From the NCBI GenBank assembly GCA_016987375.1, contig PJRA01000313.1:2371567-2435566 (forward strand): DNA of 64,000 nucleotides. Reading direction: 5' to 3'. The DNA comes from Brachionus koreanus. Taxonomy: Eukaryota; Rotifera; Eurotatoria; Ploima; Brachionidae. The notes beneath the pieces were generated by a model. It saw nothing but the letters and a program-made list of their open reading frames with translations, searched no databases and was not told the origin of the DNA. This document shows positions 23,385 through 35,115 of the stretch, one piece after another. Every line of letters begins with the position of its first letter. Within the stretch, counting starts at the first letter, position 1. The position numbers and the translations under genes were made by a program.

Positions 23385-26300
23385 ATGACTTCTTCACCAT
23401 CAGCATCGCCTTTGCAGCATCATAATCACAATCACTTATTGAACCATAATTCCAGTCCAAGCAAATCAAAGTTACATTCTAGTGTAATGAATGGTCAGGA
23501 TAGTCAAAATGGCCAAGAGGAAAGACAAAATCCAAAGCGAATGAAATATTCTGACTCAAGTGAAAACTTAAGCCACGAGAGCCCAATGGAAACCGAGCTC
23601 AACCAAGTACTACATATCTTAATATTTCAAGATTAAAAATATTAATTATGATTAAAATTATTCACTTTGTATTCACGACAACATTTGCATCATTATTTTT
23701 GCATGTAAATTAAGCATGCAGTTTTAAATTATATAAAAAAAATATAATTTTAATTTCATATAAGCATTGTGAATTAGAATTTAGTCATACTTTCAATTAC
23801 AGAGGGAAGCGTTTCTTAGATACTTAATTTCTAAATTAGGCCTAAGATGCTCAATCATTTACAATGAAATTTTCGAATTTTTAACATTTTTATTTATTCA
23901 AAAATAAAAAAAAAATTTACTTATCTTTTTTTTTTAATTAAGAAAATTGAAAATCAAATAATAACAGCTAATAATCACGTAAATAATCAAAATCAATCTT
24001 CGAACGGCAATTCAGCAAATATGTCCTCATCAAATAATACAAGTTCAACTCAGAGATCAGTCGAACAAGATGACCATCCTGAAATTGACGAAGCACTTTA
24101 CTCAAGACAATTGTAAGATATTAAATTTCTCATAAATTTTTGAAAACGTCATCTAATTCCTAATTAATTGAAATTTATCTATTTTCTTTTAAAGATATGT
24201 TTTGGGACATGAGGCAATGAGGAGGATGCAGGCATCGAACATTCTCATATCGGGAATGGGCGGCCTGGGAGTTGAAATAGCCAAAAATGTAGTTTTAGGT
24301 GGAGTGAAATCAGTGACGATTCATGATAGCCAAAACGTGACCTATGAAGATTTATCAACTCAATTTTTTCTCCATGAAAATGACATTGGCAAAAATCGTG
24401 CCCAAGCTACTCAATCGCTCTTAGCAGAGCTAAATACCTATGTACCAGTCAATGTCCTCGAGGCTAATCCTTTAACTGTCGAAAATCTTAAATCATTTCA
24501 AGTAGTTGTTCTTACTTCAAGTAGCACTGAAGAACAGTTAGAATTTGGTAAATTTTGTCATGAAAATGATATCAAATTCATCGTGGCCGAAACACGTGGT
24601 ATTTTTGGACAAATTTTTTGTGACTTTGGCCAAAAATTTGAGGTGGTGGATGTAGACGGTGAGCAACCATTGAGCGCTATGATTTCCTGTATCACCAACG
24701 ATTCACAAGGAATTGTGACTACCTTGGACGAGCAAAGACATGGATTTGAAGATGGAATGTATGTTACATTCAGTGAAGTAAAAGGAATGGCAGAAGTGAA
24801 CGAAAAAGAATTTCAAATAAAAGTATACGGGCCGTATACATTTGGCATTGGAGACACAACATCATTTTCAAAATATATTCGCGGCGGCTATGTGCATCAA
24901 GTAAAAAAGCCCAAGCCAATGAACTTCAAGCCAATACACGAGGCCATCAAAGCTCCAGAGACTCTCATTTCAGACTTTACCAAAATGGAAGATTCAAACA
25001 CTATTCATGTGGCCTTTCACACCACTTATTTATTTTTGAAAAAGCACTCTCGTCTACCAAGACCATGGTGTCAACAAGATTCAGATGAATTTATTAACTT
25101 AGCCAGAGGACTGAATGATGCTGAGTACAAATTTGAACTAAATGACTATGTTTTACGACTATTTTCAAGCACATTACGAGGACAAATAAGTCCAATGCAT
25201 GCTGTTATTGGTGGAACTGCTGCACAAGAAATAATGAAGGCTTGTTCGGGTAAATTCACGCCAATCTATCAATATTTTTATTTCGATTGTCGAGAAATTT
25301 TACCCGAAAAACCATTTGAATCACTTAACACAAGTGAGTGTTTAATCGAAGACAATAATGAAGAATTGAGACGGTACAAAGCTCAAGTAGCTGTTTTGGG
25401 ACAAAAATTTCAGAGAAAATTGGGAAAAAGCAACTATTTCATTGTAGGCGCTGGTGCTTTGGGTTGTGAATATTTGAAAAATTTTGCCATGATGGGTATG
25501 TGCACTAAAGCTGAGAATGGAAAATTAATAGTCACTGACATGGACACAATTGAGAAATCAAATTTAAACAGACAATTTTTATTCCGCTCTCACGATGTCC
25601 GACAGTCCAAGTCCACAGTAGCTTCTGCAGCTGCCCAAAAAATGAATCCAAACATAAATATCGAGGCTCAAACAAATCGTGTAGGTCCTGACACTGAACA
25701 TGTCTACAACGATGAGTTTTTTGAAAGACTAGATGGCGTTTGTAATGCATTGGACAACATTGATGCACGCATCTATGTCGATAGGCGATGTGTTTACTAC
25801 CACAAGCCTTTGATTGAATCGGGAACGTTGGGAACCAAGGGCAATGTGCAAGTAGTCAAGCCATTTTTGACTGAGTCTTATTCGTCTACTCAAGATCCAC
25901 CTGAGAAATCAATACCCATTTGTACACTTAAAAATTTTCCTAATGCTATCGAGCACACGCTTCAATGGGCTAGGGACACATTTGAAGGCGTTTTTACTAA
26001 TCCGGCAGCTGCTGCTCTCGAATACATTCGAAATCCCAGCTCTTATATTGACAGAATTATGAAGCTACAAGGTTCTCAGCCTCTAGAGGAATTGTCTCAC
26101 GTCTACAATGCAATTGTTCAAGATCGTCCAAGAAATTTTGAAGATTGTGTCAAATGGGCCCGCTTTCACTGGCAAGAAAGCTATCACAATTCAATTGAGC
26201 AACTATTGTTTAACTTTCCTCGGGATCAATTAACTTCAAGTGGACTGCCATTTTGGTCTGGTCCAAAAAGATGCCCGCATTCACTTAATTTCAATACAGA

Positions 26301-27204
26301 TAATCAAACTCATGCCGAATACGTTTATACAGCTGCCAATTTAAAAGCTGAAATGTACGGCATAGCTCAAGTAAGAAATCGAAATCAAGTAATGGAAATA
26401 GCTAAGAAAATTTCAGTGCCAGAGTTTAAGCCTAAACAAGGAATTAAAATACATGTAAACGATTCAGAGGCGCAAAATTCTATGAATTCAGGCTCAATGG
26501 ATAGAGACAAGTTAGAGGACATGATAAATAGACTCAAAGCAGTCACTGATTTAAGTCAGATAAAAATGAATCCTATTGAATTCGAAAAAGATGATGATAC
26601 TAATCTACACATGGATTTTATTGTAGCATGCTCAAATTTGCGAGCTGAAAACTATGATATTACCCCAGCTGACAGACACAAGAGCAAGCTGATTGCAGGT
26701 CGAATTATTCCGGCAATAGCCACAACTACTTCGTTGATTGTAGGCTTAGATTGTATAGAATTGTACAAATTAATCCAAGGACATGATAAAATAGAGCTTT
26801 TCAAGAGCAGTTTTGTTAATTTGGCTCTGCCATTTTTCGGTTTATCCGAACCTGTTGCTCCCAAAAAGTCAAAATACTATGAAAATGAGTTTTCGCTATG
26901 GGACCGATTTGAAGTAAAAGGCGAGATGACTCTCAAAGAGTTCATTGATTATTTTAAAGAGAAGCACTCTTTAGAAATTACCATGCTTTCACAAGGAGTA
27001 GTCATGTTATATTCATTTTTTATGGATAAAAAAAAGCTTGCTGAGCGTTTGAATATGTCAATGTCGCAAGTGGTTGAGACAGTGAGCAAAAAACCAATAC
27101 CTGATCATGTAAACGCTTTGGTATTGGAGTTGTGCTGCAATGATACTGAAGGAGAAGATTTAGAAGTACCTTATGTTAAGTACATCTTGCCAAAAAGAAA
27201 ATAA
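23385..27204 (+). CDS. UBA1: Ubiquitin-activating enzyme E1
   Basis: E1 enzyme that adenylates ubiquitin with ATP and passes it as a thioester to E2 enzymes. Three exons (23385-23606, 23943-24112, 24195-27204) give 1133 aa. The first 120 residues are a low-complexity His/Asn/Ser-rich head, longer than usual, including KRMK that may act as a nuclear signal. The conserved part begins at LYSRQLYVLGHEAMRRMQ across the last intron. The first ThiF domain has GMGGLGVEIAKN; the active adenylation domain has GAGALGCEYLKN (about 549-560) and MDTIEKSNLNRQFLFR. The catalytic Cys is about residue 707 in PICTLKNFP. The C-terminal ubiquitin-fold domain ends YVKYILPKRK. All essential motifs are present. Most of the gene is one exon of 3 kb. 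The ATG chosen is the one followed by the disordered head; an earlier in-frame ATG-like start in poly-T sequence is less likely. Confidence 0.97.
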
Positions 27205-28186
27205 ATAAAAATATTAGATATTTTTTTGTTTTTTAATTATTAATTAAATTTATATAATTTGAAATAATTTTTTTTTTAATATTTTAAATGGAATCGATGC
27301 GAGTAATTTCTTGGACTTTTTTTTGTGAGTGCAAAACCGGTCTTCTTTATTTGAAAAGAGATAGAAAATATTCAATAAGTCAAACAAACATTTATGTAAG
27401 CCTCTCAAAAAAAATGAAGGTTATTTTATGCTTAATTTAAAAAAAAAAGATTAATTATTAAGTTTGAATAAAATATTTAGATGAAAAAAAACAGAATTTT
27501 TTTTTGTAACATGAAAACATGCTAAGTTAAATTATTTTTTAGGATTGAAATTACATTTGCCTTATTTTATCTATGCTCAATTTTTCTAAAATCGGCTTTA
27601 TCCTTTAAACTAATCTTCATCTAACCCTTAAACTCTTTCAATTTGAGATACGGCAACTTATGGTTATCCAAAGAGTGGCTGATTATCGAAAATAAACCTT
27701 GTACTTGTGTATTTAACTTTTTATATTTGTATGCAAAAAAAATAATTTTTATAGATTTTTAGGCTTTTTAATAAAGATATAATCTTTGCTTTTATTTTTC
27801 AAAATTAGTCAGGAAAGAGAAAAGAATTAAATATCGTAAATTTGTTAAAAAAACAATTAAAAATTCCTCTTATGTTTAGTTTATTTTTTATCATTTAATT
27901 TCTGTTGAAAACTCTGTTCTATTCAAAAAAATTGCATGTCTAGGGTGTATTTAAGTTTCATATTATTTGGTAAAGGGCCGTAAAATAAAAACCGCCTGTT
28001 AAACGCGTGTTTTTCAGTTATTGAGAGAATCTGCTAATAGTTTATAAAAGTTGCCAGTCTCATGCCAGTCTGGAAAGCTATCTAAGCTAATCTTGATAGC
28101 ACTTAAATTCTTTGTATCAACTATTATATTTTTTGTTTTAATTTAAAAATAAAAAAAAAATTTATAGAAAAAAAAGATAAATCAGG
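27205..28186. other. Intergenic after UBA1
   Basis: About 1 kb without genes. A small less AT-rich part at 27960-28100 precedes the reverse-transcriptase fragment and may belong to the same dead element. Confidence 0.4.
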
Positions 28187-28455
28187 GTGTCAGGGGGTTT
28201 AGTGTCATTGCATGGTGTATTTGCTCTAAAAAACATCATAGAACAAAATCTAGAATGGAAAAGTTCTCTGCTAATAATTTCATCGACTTTAAGAAAGTCT
28301 TTAATAGCATTCATAGAGAAACTTTATGGACCATACTTAGATCTTATGGCATACTCAAGAAATATGGAAAAATGCTTCAAAACAAATATAAGAGTAAAAC
28401 AAAGACGTGACTTGAAGACCTGGACTTTGCAGATGATCTCGTGTTGATACCAAAT
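28187..28455 (+). mobile_element. Degenerate reverse-transcriptase fragment (non-LTR)
   Basis: Reading in shifting frames gives pieces typical of a non-LTR reverse transcriptase: FALKNIIEQNLEW, NFIDFKKVFNSIHRETLW and ILRSYGI, and finally LEDLDFADDLVL with the catalytic FADD box. At least two frameshifts, a stop at about 28410 and an internal deletion between the palm motifs show it is dead. Flanks give no terminal structure. Clade assignment (CR1/Jockey/RTE side) would need alignment. Confidence 0.85.
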
Positions 28456-29396
28456 ACAAACTTTTTCAAAAGTCTAAAAAAAAAACTTTGAAATATTACA
28501 AAAATTCGAAATTCTAAGATGAAATCTATTTGTGCATTTATATAAAATATTTTGATCATTTTTGAAAAATGAAATGAGATCAAAAATTTTACTTTGTTTT
28601 AATTTTACTCATGTTATTGATTTTTTTTTAGTGTCGACACAAGACCTTTAGCAAAAAATATGTAAAAAAAACAACTTATCTAAAAAAATAAAAAATAGAC
28701 AAATAAAAGAAAAAAATTGTATATGCTAAAATTTGGGCTTTTTTACTTCAAATTAGTCCTTTGCGCTGAAATTGCATATTCGATATGTAAGTATAGATTG
28801 TTAGTATCTAAAATTCCTGATGAATTTGAGGTGATTTTTTTTATATACTTCTGAATGCTTTATTTGGTTTTGTCAGTAAGCTTTATTTTAGTTGATTATT
28901 TATTACTTGAAAAGGGGATAAAGCTCTAATGTATGTTTGATTTAGTTATTGCTTTGTAAATAGTTAAAGCTTGTTTGTATTGATGTTTTTTGTATGATAG
29001 CTGTGTAATTTTAAAAAAAATTATGGCTTTGAGTACATTTTTTTTGTTAAATTGATCAAGTGTTTTTTTAATGCCATTGATGGATTAAATGTAATGCAGA
29101 TAAATTTTAAAATAGAATGATAAATGATGCTTATTATTTGGTTGATAACGTAAAGGTCTATTTTAAATGTTATATGGTAAAAATTTATGTTTCAATCCCT
29201 GGCGAAGATTATGTATGATATTTTTTCGAAATAAAATTGGAAATTTTTAAGAGATATTAATTAAATATAAAACTAAAATAAGTTTAAATTAATTTTGAAA
29301 AATGAAACTTAATTTAATATATTTAATATGAAAATGACTAATTATTTGATATTTTAATTAATTCAAGAGGCATTTATGAAATAAAAATTTAATAGA
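28456..29396. other. Intergenic, mostly featureless
   Basis: AT-rich. At 28722 a short frame opens with a hydrophobic, signal-like stretch (MLKFGLFYFKLVLCAEIAYS) followed by a good donor, GTAAGTAT, at 28780. No matching downstream exon was found, so it is not called a gene. Confidence 0.4.
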
Positions 29397-30236
29397 ATGG
29401 AATATCTTCCAAAAACTATTGTAAAAGATCGAGCAAACTTATTTGGAATACTATCTACACTAAGTCTTTTGATGATGGTAACTATAAACGATTTAATATC
29501 CCTTTATTATGAATTTTCAACAAATCCAATGTTTTCGATCTTGGCTTTATCAATTGGAATATTTATTTTGCTTAATATTTTCGGGAATATGTTTAAAGCA
29601 ATTCTAGTCGATACTTCAATTTACTCGAATCCAGCACCGACAAAACAGCTTCTAGGCTGGAAGTATTGTTCTATCTGTGAACAATATGCCCCACCAAGAT
29701 CATATCATTGTAATAGTTGCGATAAATGTATACTTAAAAGACATAATCATTGCTTATTTTTGGGTAAATGTATTGGATACAAGAATACTCGTTTTTATTT
29801 GTTATTCATAGTTTATGTTTGGTTTGGTACACTGTTAAGCAATGTGATAAATTTAAATTTTTATTTAAATAGTTTAAATTCTTTTGGGATTAAATCAATA
29901 TTCAAAATTATTGTACCTTGGTTAGCGTGGCTTTTTGGACTTATTAATCTAAAAGATCTTTTCTTTGTATTTACAAATACAATTACAGTGATTTTATTTT
30001 TTCTTTTATTTTTTTATTTTTTGATTAATTTTAATTTGGTACTAAAAAATCAAACTTGGTACGAACGGTCAAAAAAAATGCATTATAAATCATCAAAATA
30101 TGAAAATTTGATTGAGACTTTTGGTTTAAATTGGAAATGGGTAGTTATATGTCCATTTTTTGCCCTAAAACTACCAAATGATGGTTCGCACTATTCAGAT
30201 GAATTTAATAATATGTTTAATTTAAAAAATGTTTAA
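29397..30236 (+). CDS. DHHC-family (ZDHHC) membrane protein with altered HNHC motif
   Basis: A 279-aa, single-exon protein with four hydrophobic helices (about 14-37, 46-70, 133-155, 187-211), the usual topology of palmitoyl S-acyltransferases. Between helices 2 and 3 is the cytosolic Cys-rich domain, with CSIC (91-94), HCNSCDKC (104-111), the catalytic box and CIGYKN (125-130). The zinc-binding Cys and His residues look complete and the acyl-accepting Cys119 is present. The canonical D-H-H-C is here H-N-H-C (116-119): the Asp and the first His are replaced. Those residues normally activate the cysteine, so activity is uncertain. No TTxE motif was seen after helix 4. Closest in spirit to the divergent ZDHHC22/24 type, which is inference. 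The ATG has no in-frame start further up. Confidence 0.88.
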   Translation: MEYLPKTIVKDRANLFGILSTLSLLMMVTINDLISLYYEFSTNPMFSILALSIGIFILLNIFGNMFKAILVDTSIYSNPAPTKQLLGWKYCSICEQYAPPRSYHCNSCDKCILKRHNHCLFLGKCIGYKNTRFYLLFIVYVWFGTLLSNVINLNFYLNSLNSFGIKSIFKIIVPWLAWLFGLINLKDLFFVFTNTITVILFFLLFFYFLINFNLVLKNQTWYERSKKMHYKSSKYENLIETFGLNWKWVVICPFFALKLPNDGSHYSDEFNNMFNLKNV

Positions 30237-31628
30237 GATCATTTTTTAATAAGTCAAATTCTAATTCAATATTTCATAAATTTATAAATAAATTTTTTAA
30301 TAAAAAATCAGTTTAATTTAAGACTAATTTAATTTTGATAAAATTTTCATTTAGACTTGAATTAAAATACAAAGAACACTTAAGATTAATTACTGTGTTA
30401 GTTTTATTCTAATGCAAATATCTCCAAAAATTTGACAAAATCTCGTGAAAGAATAAAAAATGAAACTCTCTGATACAAAATATCATTGGCTCTATCTTAA
30501 TTTCACGGATTCATCACTTTTACAGTTTAATTTAATACTCATCTGATAAGCCTTTTCAGGGCTGTATAATAAAATGAGGTGATTAAAATTAAAACAAAAA
30601 ATATTCAAATATTTTATGACTTGTCAAGGTGTTTTGTTGTTAAATTAAAAAAAAAAGCTTTATAACTCAAAGGATTATTGCTAATGAAATGATTTGATTC
30701 TTACAAAATTAATAGGAGCCGTGACTAGAATGATAGAATGAATGATTTTTACTATGTTTTCGAAATATTCAACAGTGTTGGATTATTGAGTATTAAATCA
30801 AAAGATGGATAAAGAACTCTTGAATAAATAATTTAAATTTCTTTTTTTCTTAATTTAAAAATGCAAGCAAAAAAGTTATTTTTTAATTTTAATCATTTTA
30901 AAAAACAATTTTTCATTTGTCATCTAAGTAATAAATTTTGTAGGCTTTCTAATTTTTTTTTTAAAAAAGCCTTAAAATTACATTTAAATTAACCATGAGA
31001 AGACTTTTTTAAGCATTTCATGTTTTGAAATGTTTTTTACTTGAATTATTTAACCTGAAGTTAAATTATTAAGTATTCAAGCTAAACACATTTTGGAATA
31101 AATCTACTAATTTATAAAAAAATGTTGAATTAATATTTATAAAAAAGAAAAAATTTTAAAATTTAGGCTTTCATGTTAATAAATTAGTAATTGCTTCTTT
31201 ACTATTCTTATTTTATTTTTAATTTTATTGTAAGCTATTGAGTCTAAAATAATAATTTATATTTCTTAGAATTATTTGAATCAATTTTTTTTTTACTTGT
31301 TTCTAAACAAGATATTGTTACTGAAATTAACTTTAATCAAAATTGAAAAAGGTTTGTACTCTTGAAAAATGAAAGGTAAATAAAACCAGAGGGTTTTTTA
31401 TTTTCAAATTGTTAAATTTCTTTGATCATATATGTTTATAATCTTTTTAAATTAAAACTTTAAGACCTAAGTTATTTTAAATTTTGAATTTTAAACGTTA
31501 AGAGTTTAAATCATTTAAACAAAAATGCTGATTTTAATGTTTTAATCAAAAGCTTAAGCAATGTGAAATATTTTTTTACATAAATTAAAAAAAAATTGAA
31601 TAACAATATAAGTATTTAATTATAAACT
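30237..31628. other. Intergenic, convergent gene ends
   Basis: About 1.4 kb of AT-rich sequence between the 3' ends of the DHHC gene (+) and the membrane-protein gene (-). I see no exon, RNA gene or transposon protein. Confidence 0.5.
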
Positions 31629-32884
31629 TTAACAAATATTTTTAACTTTAATCTGAGCGCCGCCAAGAATTTGCATCTCTGGCGCCGACTTAGAAGCTAG
31701 AATAAGACTAGATCCAGTTGGTTTTTCATTCTCAATCACTTTTCCTATGATAAAAATGTTCAACTTGAGTAAATCAGTTTGAATATTTTTTCCAAGAGAT
31801 ATCAAAAATTTAAAATTGAAACTTTTTTTTTCCAATGCTGTCAGAGCAAAATGTTCTGATTTGGAAACCATTCTTTTCATGTGTTTAGCTTTGTAGAACA
31901 CATCCACAATTATCAAAACTCTTTCCAGCGCAAACAGACTTATGTTCTCTATAGAATCAAAGATAATTAGTATGTGTTTTTTTTTTAAATATTTTATAGA
32001 CAAGTAGGCGTCTGCGTAGTTCGTGTTTAGTAAATTAGAAAAATTATTATTCAATTCTGCTAATAATTTATCATCTAGCTCGATTATTTTTTTATTTAAA
32101 TTTCGAATTTTGCTTTCAGTATTTAAGCTGCATATTGATTTATTTAGCTGCATTGTCTTCGGCTCTACAATTTGAGTCTCTGAATAATACCTTCGATTTT
32201 GATTATTATTGTTATTGAAATTTTGAATTTCTTTTTCAAATATGACTGAGTTCAAACTCAGACTAGAGCCAGTATTTTTGTTGTTGTTATTTCTAGACTT
32301 GGAAAGTTGTTTGGACTTGTCAACCTTTTCTTTTGTTTTATTTTTGTCTTTGTTTGCTTCCTTGGCTTTTTTTGTGTTCAAAAAACGTGTAAATTTTTGC
32401 TTGCCATCTTCGCCTTCATTCATAGTAGAAGAATTGATAGTGTTATCAGATTCGAAATCTTGAAAAAAATTTTAAATAAAATTTTTGTTTAACAGTTATT
32501 AAGAAACTTGCCATTTTCAGAGCTAGAACCAAAAATTAAATATTCCATTTTTCTCATAAAGCTGCTTTTAACATTTTTTTTAGATTCGTATAAATTTTTC
32601 AAAGCTTCTAGAATTTCTTCAAGCAAATTGTTAGATTTTTTTCGATTAATATCATTGAGAAAGCGTGTCTTTTCGGACGGATCTGTATCATCAGGCAGAT
32701 CAGGATTATCTCGAAAAATCAAAAACCAAAAAACAACAGCTACTGAAAAAAGAGCAGCAATAGTAGAAAAAATTGCAGCTATCCGCCAATAGACAGCGCT
32801 TGAGAAATCTTCGATAAGCATTTCAGTATTACATAACCTATGCTCATTGCATGAATAGATAGATATCATTTTTAAAATGCGCAA
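31629..32884 (-). CDS. Single-pass membrane protein, unknown function
   Basis: Two exons, 32884-32512 and 32458-31629, give 400 aa. The 53-nt intron starts with GC, not GT: the junction G|GCAAGT fits the known GC-AG donor consensus, and the AG acceptor keeps the frame. A short lumenal or extracellular N-terminus with two Cys is followed by one membrane helix (about 30-57). The cytosolic part has an acidic start (DNPDLPDDTDPSEKT), a Lys/Asn-rich disordered middle, and a C-terminal region (about 230-400) with a globular look, including LKKKHILIIFDSIENISLF and LNIFIIGKVIENEKPTGSSL. No family recognised. Without the GC-AG intron the first exon would stop after 131 codons; the second ORF has its own ATG, so two separate proteins is the alternative. 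Confidence 0.7.
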
Positions 32885-33173
32885 AATTAAAATTGAATCG
32901 ATTCATTTGAAAAAATTAATCAAGAGAGCGCCCTCCATTTTTTAAAAAAAATATTTTTAATTTATTCGATTCAAGATTGGAAATAATTAATATCATTAAA
33001 ATTTCTAGGGTATTAAAAATGGCAATTGTTTTTAATAAGAGTAAAATTAAACTTTATCTAGATTCGATAATTCTTATCTCTAAGTCCAATACTCTTTAAA
33101 TAATGTTTAGTTTGATATTTTTCTAATTTTAATGAGCTCAAAATTCCGTAGTATTTAAACTCTAAAATTAAAC
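32885..33173. promoter_or_regulatory. Shared intergenic region between divergent genes
   Basis: A 289-bp spacer lies between the start codons of the minus-strand membrane protein and the plus-strand P450, so both promoters must fit here or overlap. No specific element is readable. Confidence 0.35.
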
Positions 33174-35115
33174 ATGCTTGTATTTTATTTTAAATTAAAG
33201 AAATTTAAAATGAAATTTAATTTGTGGTTCAGAGCATACAGAGGTTTCTCATCCCAGCAAACACTAAAAAAATTCGAAGACATACCAGGTCCTCGTCCAT
33301 ATCCCATAGTCGGAAATCTGCCTGAATTAAAAATATTTGGTTTGTGTTAAAAAAAAAAAAGTAAAAATTTTCTAGTTTGTTTAAAAAAAAACTAGGTGGT
33401 GATCTAGAATTTAATCCTTTTGATAAATTTTGTTTAAATTTGCACGAGAAATATGGAGATTTAGTTAGATGGTCTATCCTAGGTGAAAATAATGTAATTT
33501 TTATTCCAAAAACTTATTTTAAGCAATTACATTTAATTAGTCTTAAGCTTTTTGTTTTCAAACCAGAGCACGCCAAAATAGTGTTTCAAAACGAAGGCCC
33601 TAGTCCAAATCGTCCCTCGGTTATTCCATGGGAGGTCTATTCAAAACGAAAAAATTACCCTTCTGGTTTGGTTAACAGGTTGAGAAAAATTTTCATGTTT
33701 ATTTTTTTTAAAATTTTTTACCTGAATTTTAGCCAAGGCGACATTTGGAAAAATCAGAGAAGTGCATCTAATCCAATTGTTGCAAAACCACAGGCTGTTG
33801 CAATGTATTTAGACACACATAACAAAATAATTGATGAGTTTGTTGATATATTGATGAATAATTCTCACAATGGAGAGCCTTTTGCCATAAAAAAATTTGA
33901 GACTGAATTGAAATACGTTCTTTTAGAAAGTAATTTTTGAAAAAAAAAAAGGAAATTTTTATTAATTATTGTTAAGTGATGAGTATCGTTGCATTTGATC
34001 AAAGACTTCAGTGCATAAACGCTGAAAAAAGATCGCCGGAAATATTAAAACTTTTCAATAGCATTAAAGACTATGGAGATTTGACGTCCCAACTGTTCTA
34101 CAATATTCCAATTTGGAAATACTTTAGAAACAAATTGTGGAGAGAATTTGAAAGAACATCTGATTTTGTTTACAAGTATTATTTAACTAAAAAAAAAAAT
34201 TATTTTTATTTATTTTTAATTTAATTTAGCTTTACGCGAAAATACGTCACTGAATCATACAATTATGTAAAAAATTTAAATCAAAAAGGAAATCATACAA
34301 TGTTACAACAATATCTCTTGAACAAAAATAATTTAAGCTTTGATGACATAGTGTCAATAATGAGCGAATTTTTGCTAGCTGCTTTTGATACTGTAAGACA
34401 GTAGAATTTTAGCCTAATGCTAAGAGCAAAATTTCGAATTCAATTTTTTTCTAGACTTCAACAACTCTTCATTTTTGGCTGCATCGAATTTCATCAAATC
34501 CTGACATTCAAGAAGAAATATATGAAGAAATATTGAAAAATGATAAAAAAAATGCATATATAGACCAAGATTATTTGAGTAAAATTCCTTTATTGAAAGC
34601 TTCTCTAAAAGAGTCGCAGCGGTTACATTCAATTGCTCCAACAAATGGTCGAGTTCTTCCAAATGACATCATTTTGGACAATTATTTGATACCTAAAAAC
34701 GTATATTTTGTATTTATTGATTTAATTTAATTTTTTTTTATAAGACAACTGTAAACATGGCTTTCTTTTTAATGAGCAAATCTAAGAAATATTTTAAAAA
34801 CCCGGAACAATATGATCCAAAACGCTGGCTTAGAGAAAGTAATAGCGATCCAATAAATCCATATACAAGTATGCCGTTCGGCTTCGGTTCAAGAATGTGT
34901 ATAGGACGACGTTTAGCAGAGCAAAAAATGTATCTTATTATGATTAAAGTAATTTAATATAGATTATCTGAATATAATTTCAATCAACTAATTTTATTTA
35001 GATTCTCAAAAATTTTAGATTGGAATATATAGGAAAAGAACCAAAACTAGGTTTTCGACTAATTGTCGTACCTGATTATGATTTAACTCTGAAATTTATT
35101 CCAAGAAAAAACTAA
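33174..35115 (+). CDS. Cytochrome P450, mitochondrial clan
   Basis: Haem monooxygenase of 505 aa in nine exons: 33174-33339, 33396-33493, 33548-33678, 33733-33929, 33977-34175, 34230-34392, 34455-34700, 34745-34948 and 35002-35115. All eight introns are 44-62 nt and in phase. After a basic N-terminus without a clear membrane anchor come the proline-rich IPGPRPYPIVGNL, the I-helix AAFDTTSTT (about 315-323), the K-helix KESQR (Glu371, Arg374), the PKRWLRE meander and the haem loop FGFGSRMCIGRRLAE with ligand Cys452. The Arg-rich sequence after the Cys, the lack of an anchor and the PNRPSVIPWE region point to the mitochondrial clan, which takes electrons from adrenodoxin. Substrate unknown; steroid or xenobiotic roles both occur in the clan. 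The gene looks intact. Confidence 0.93.
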
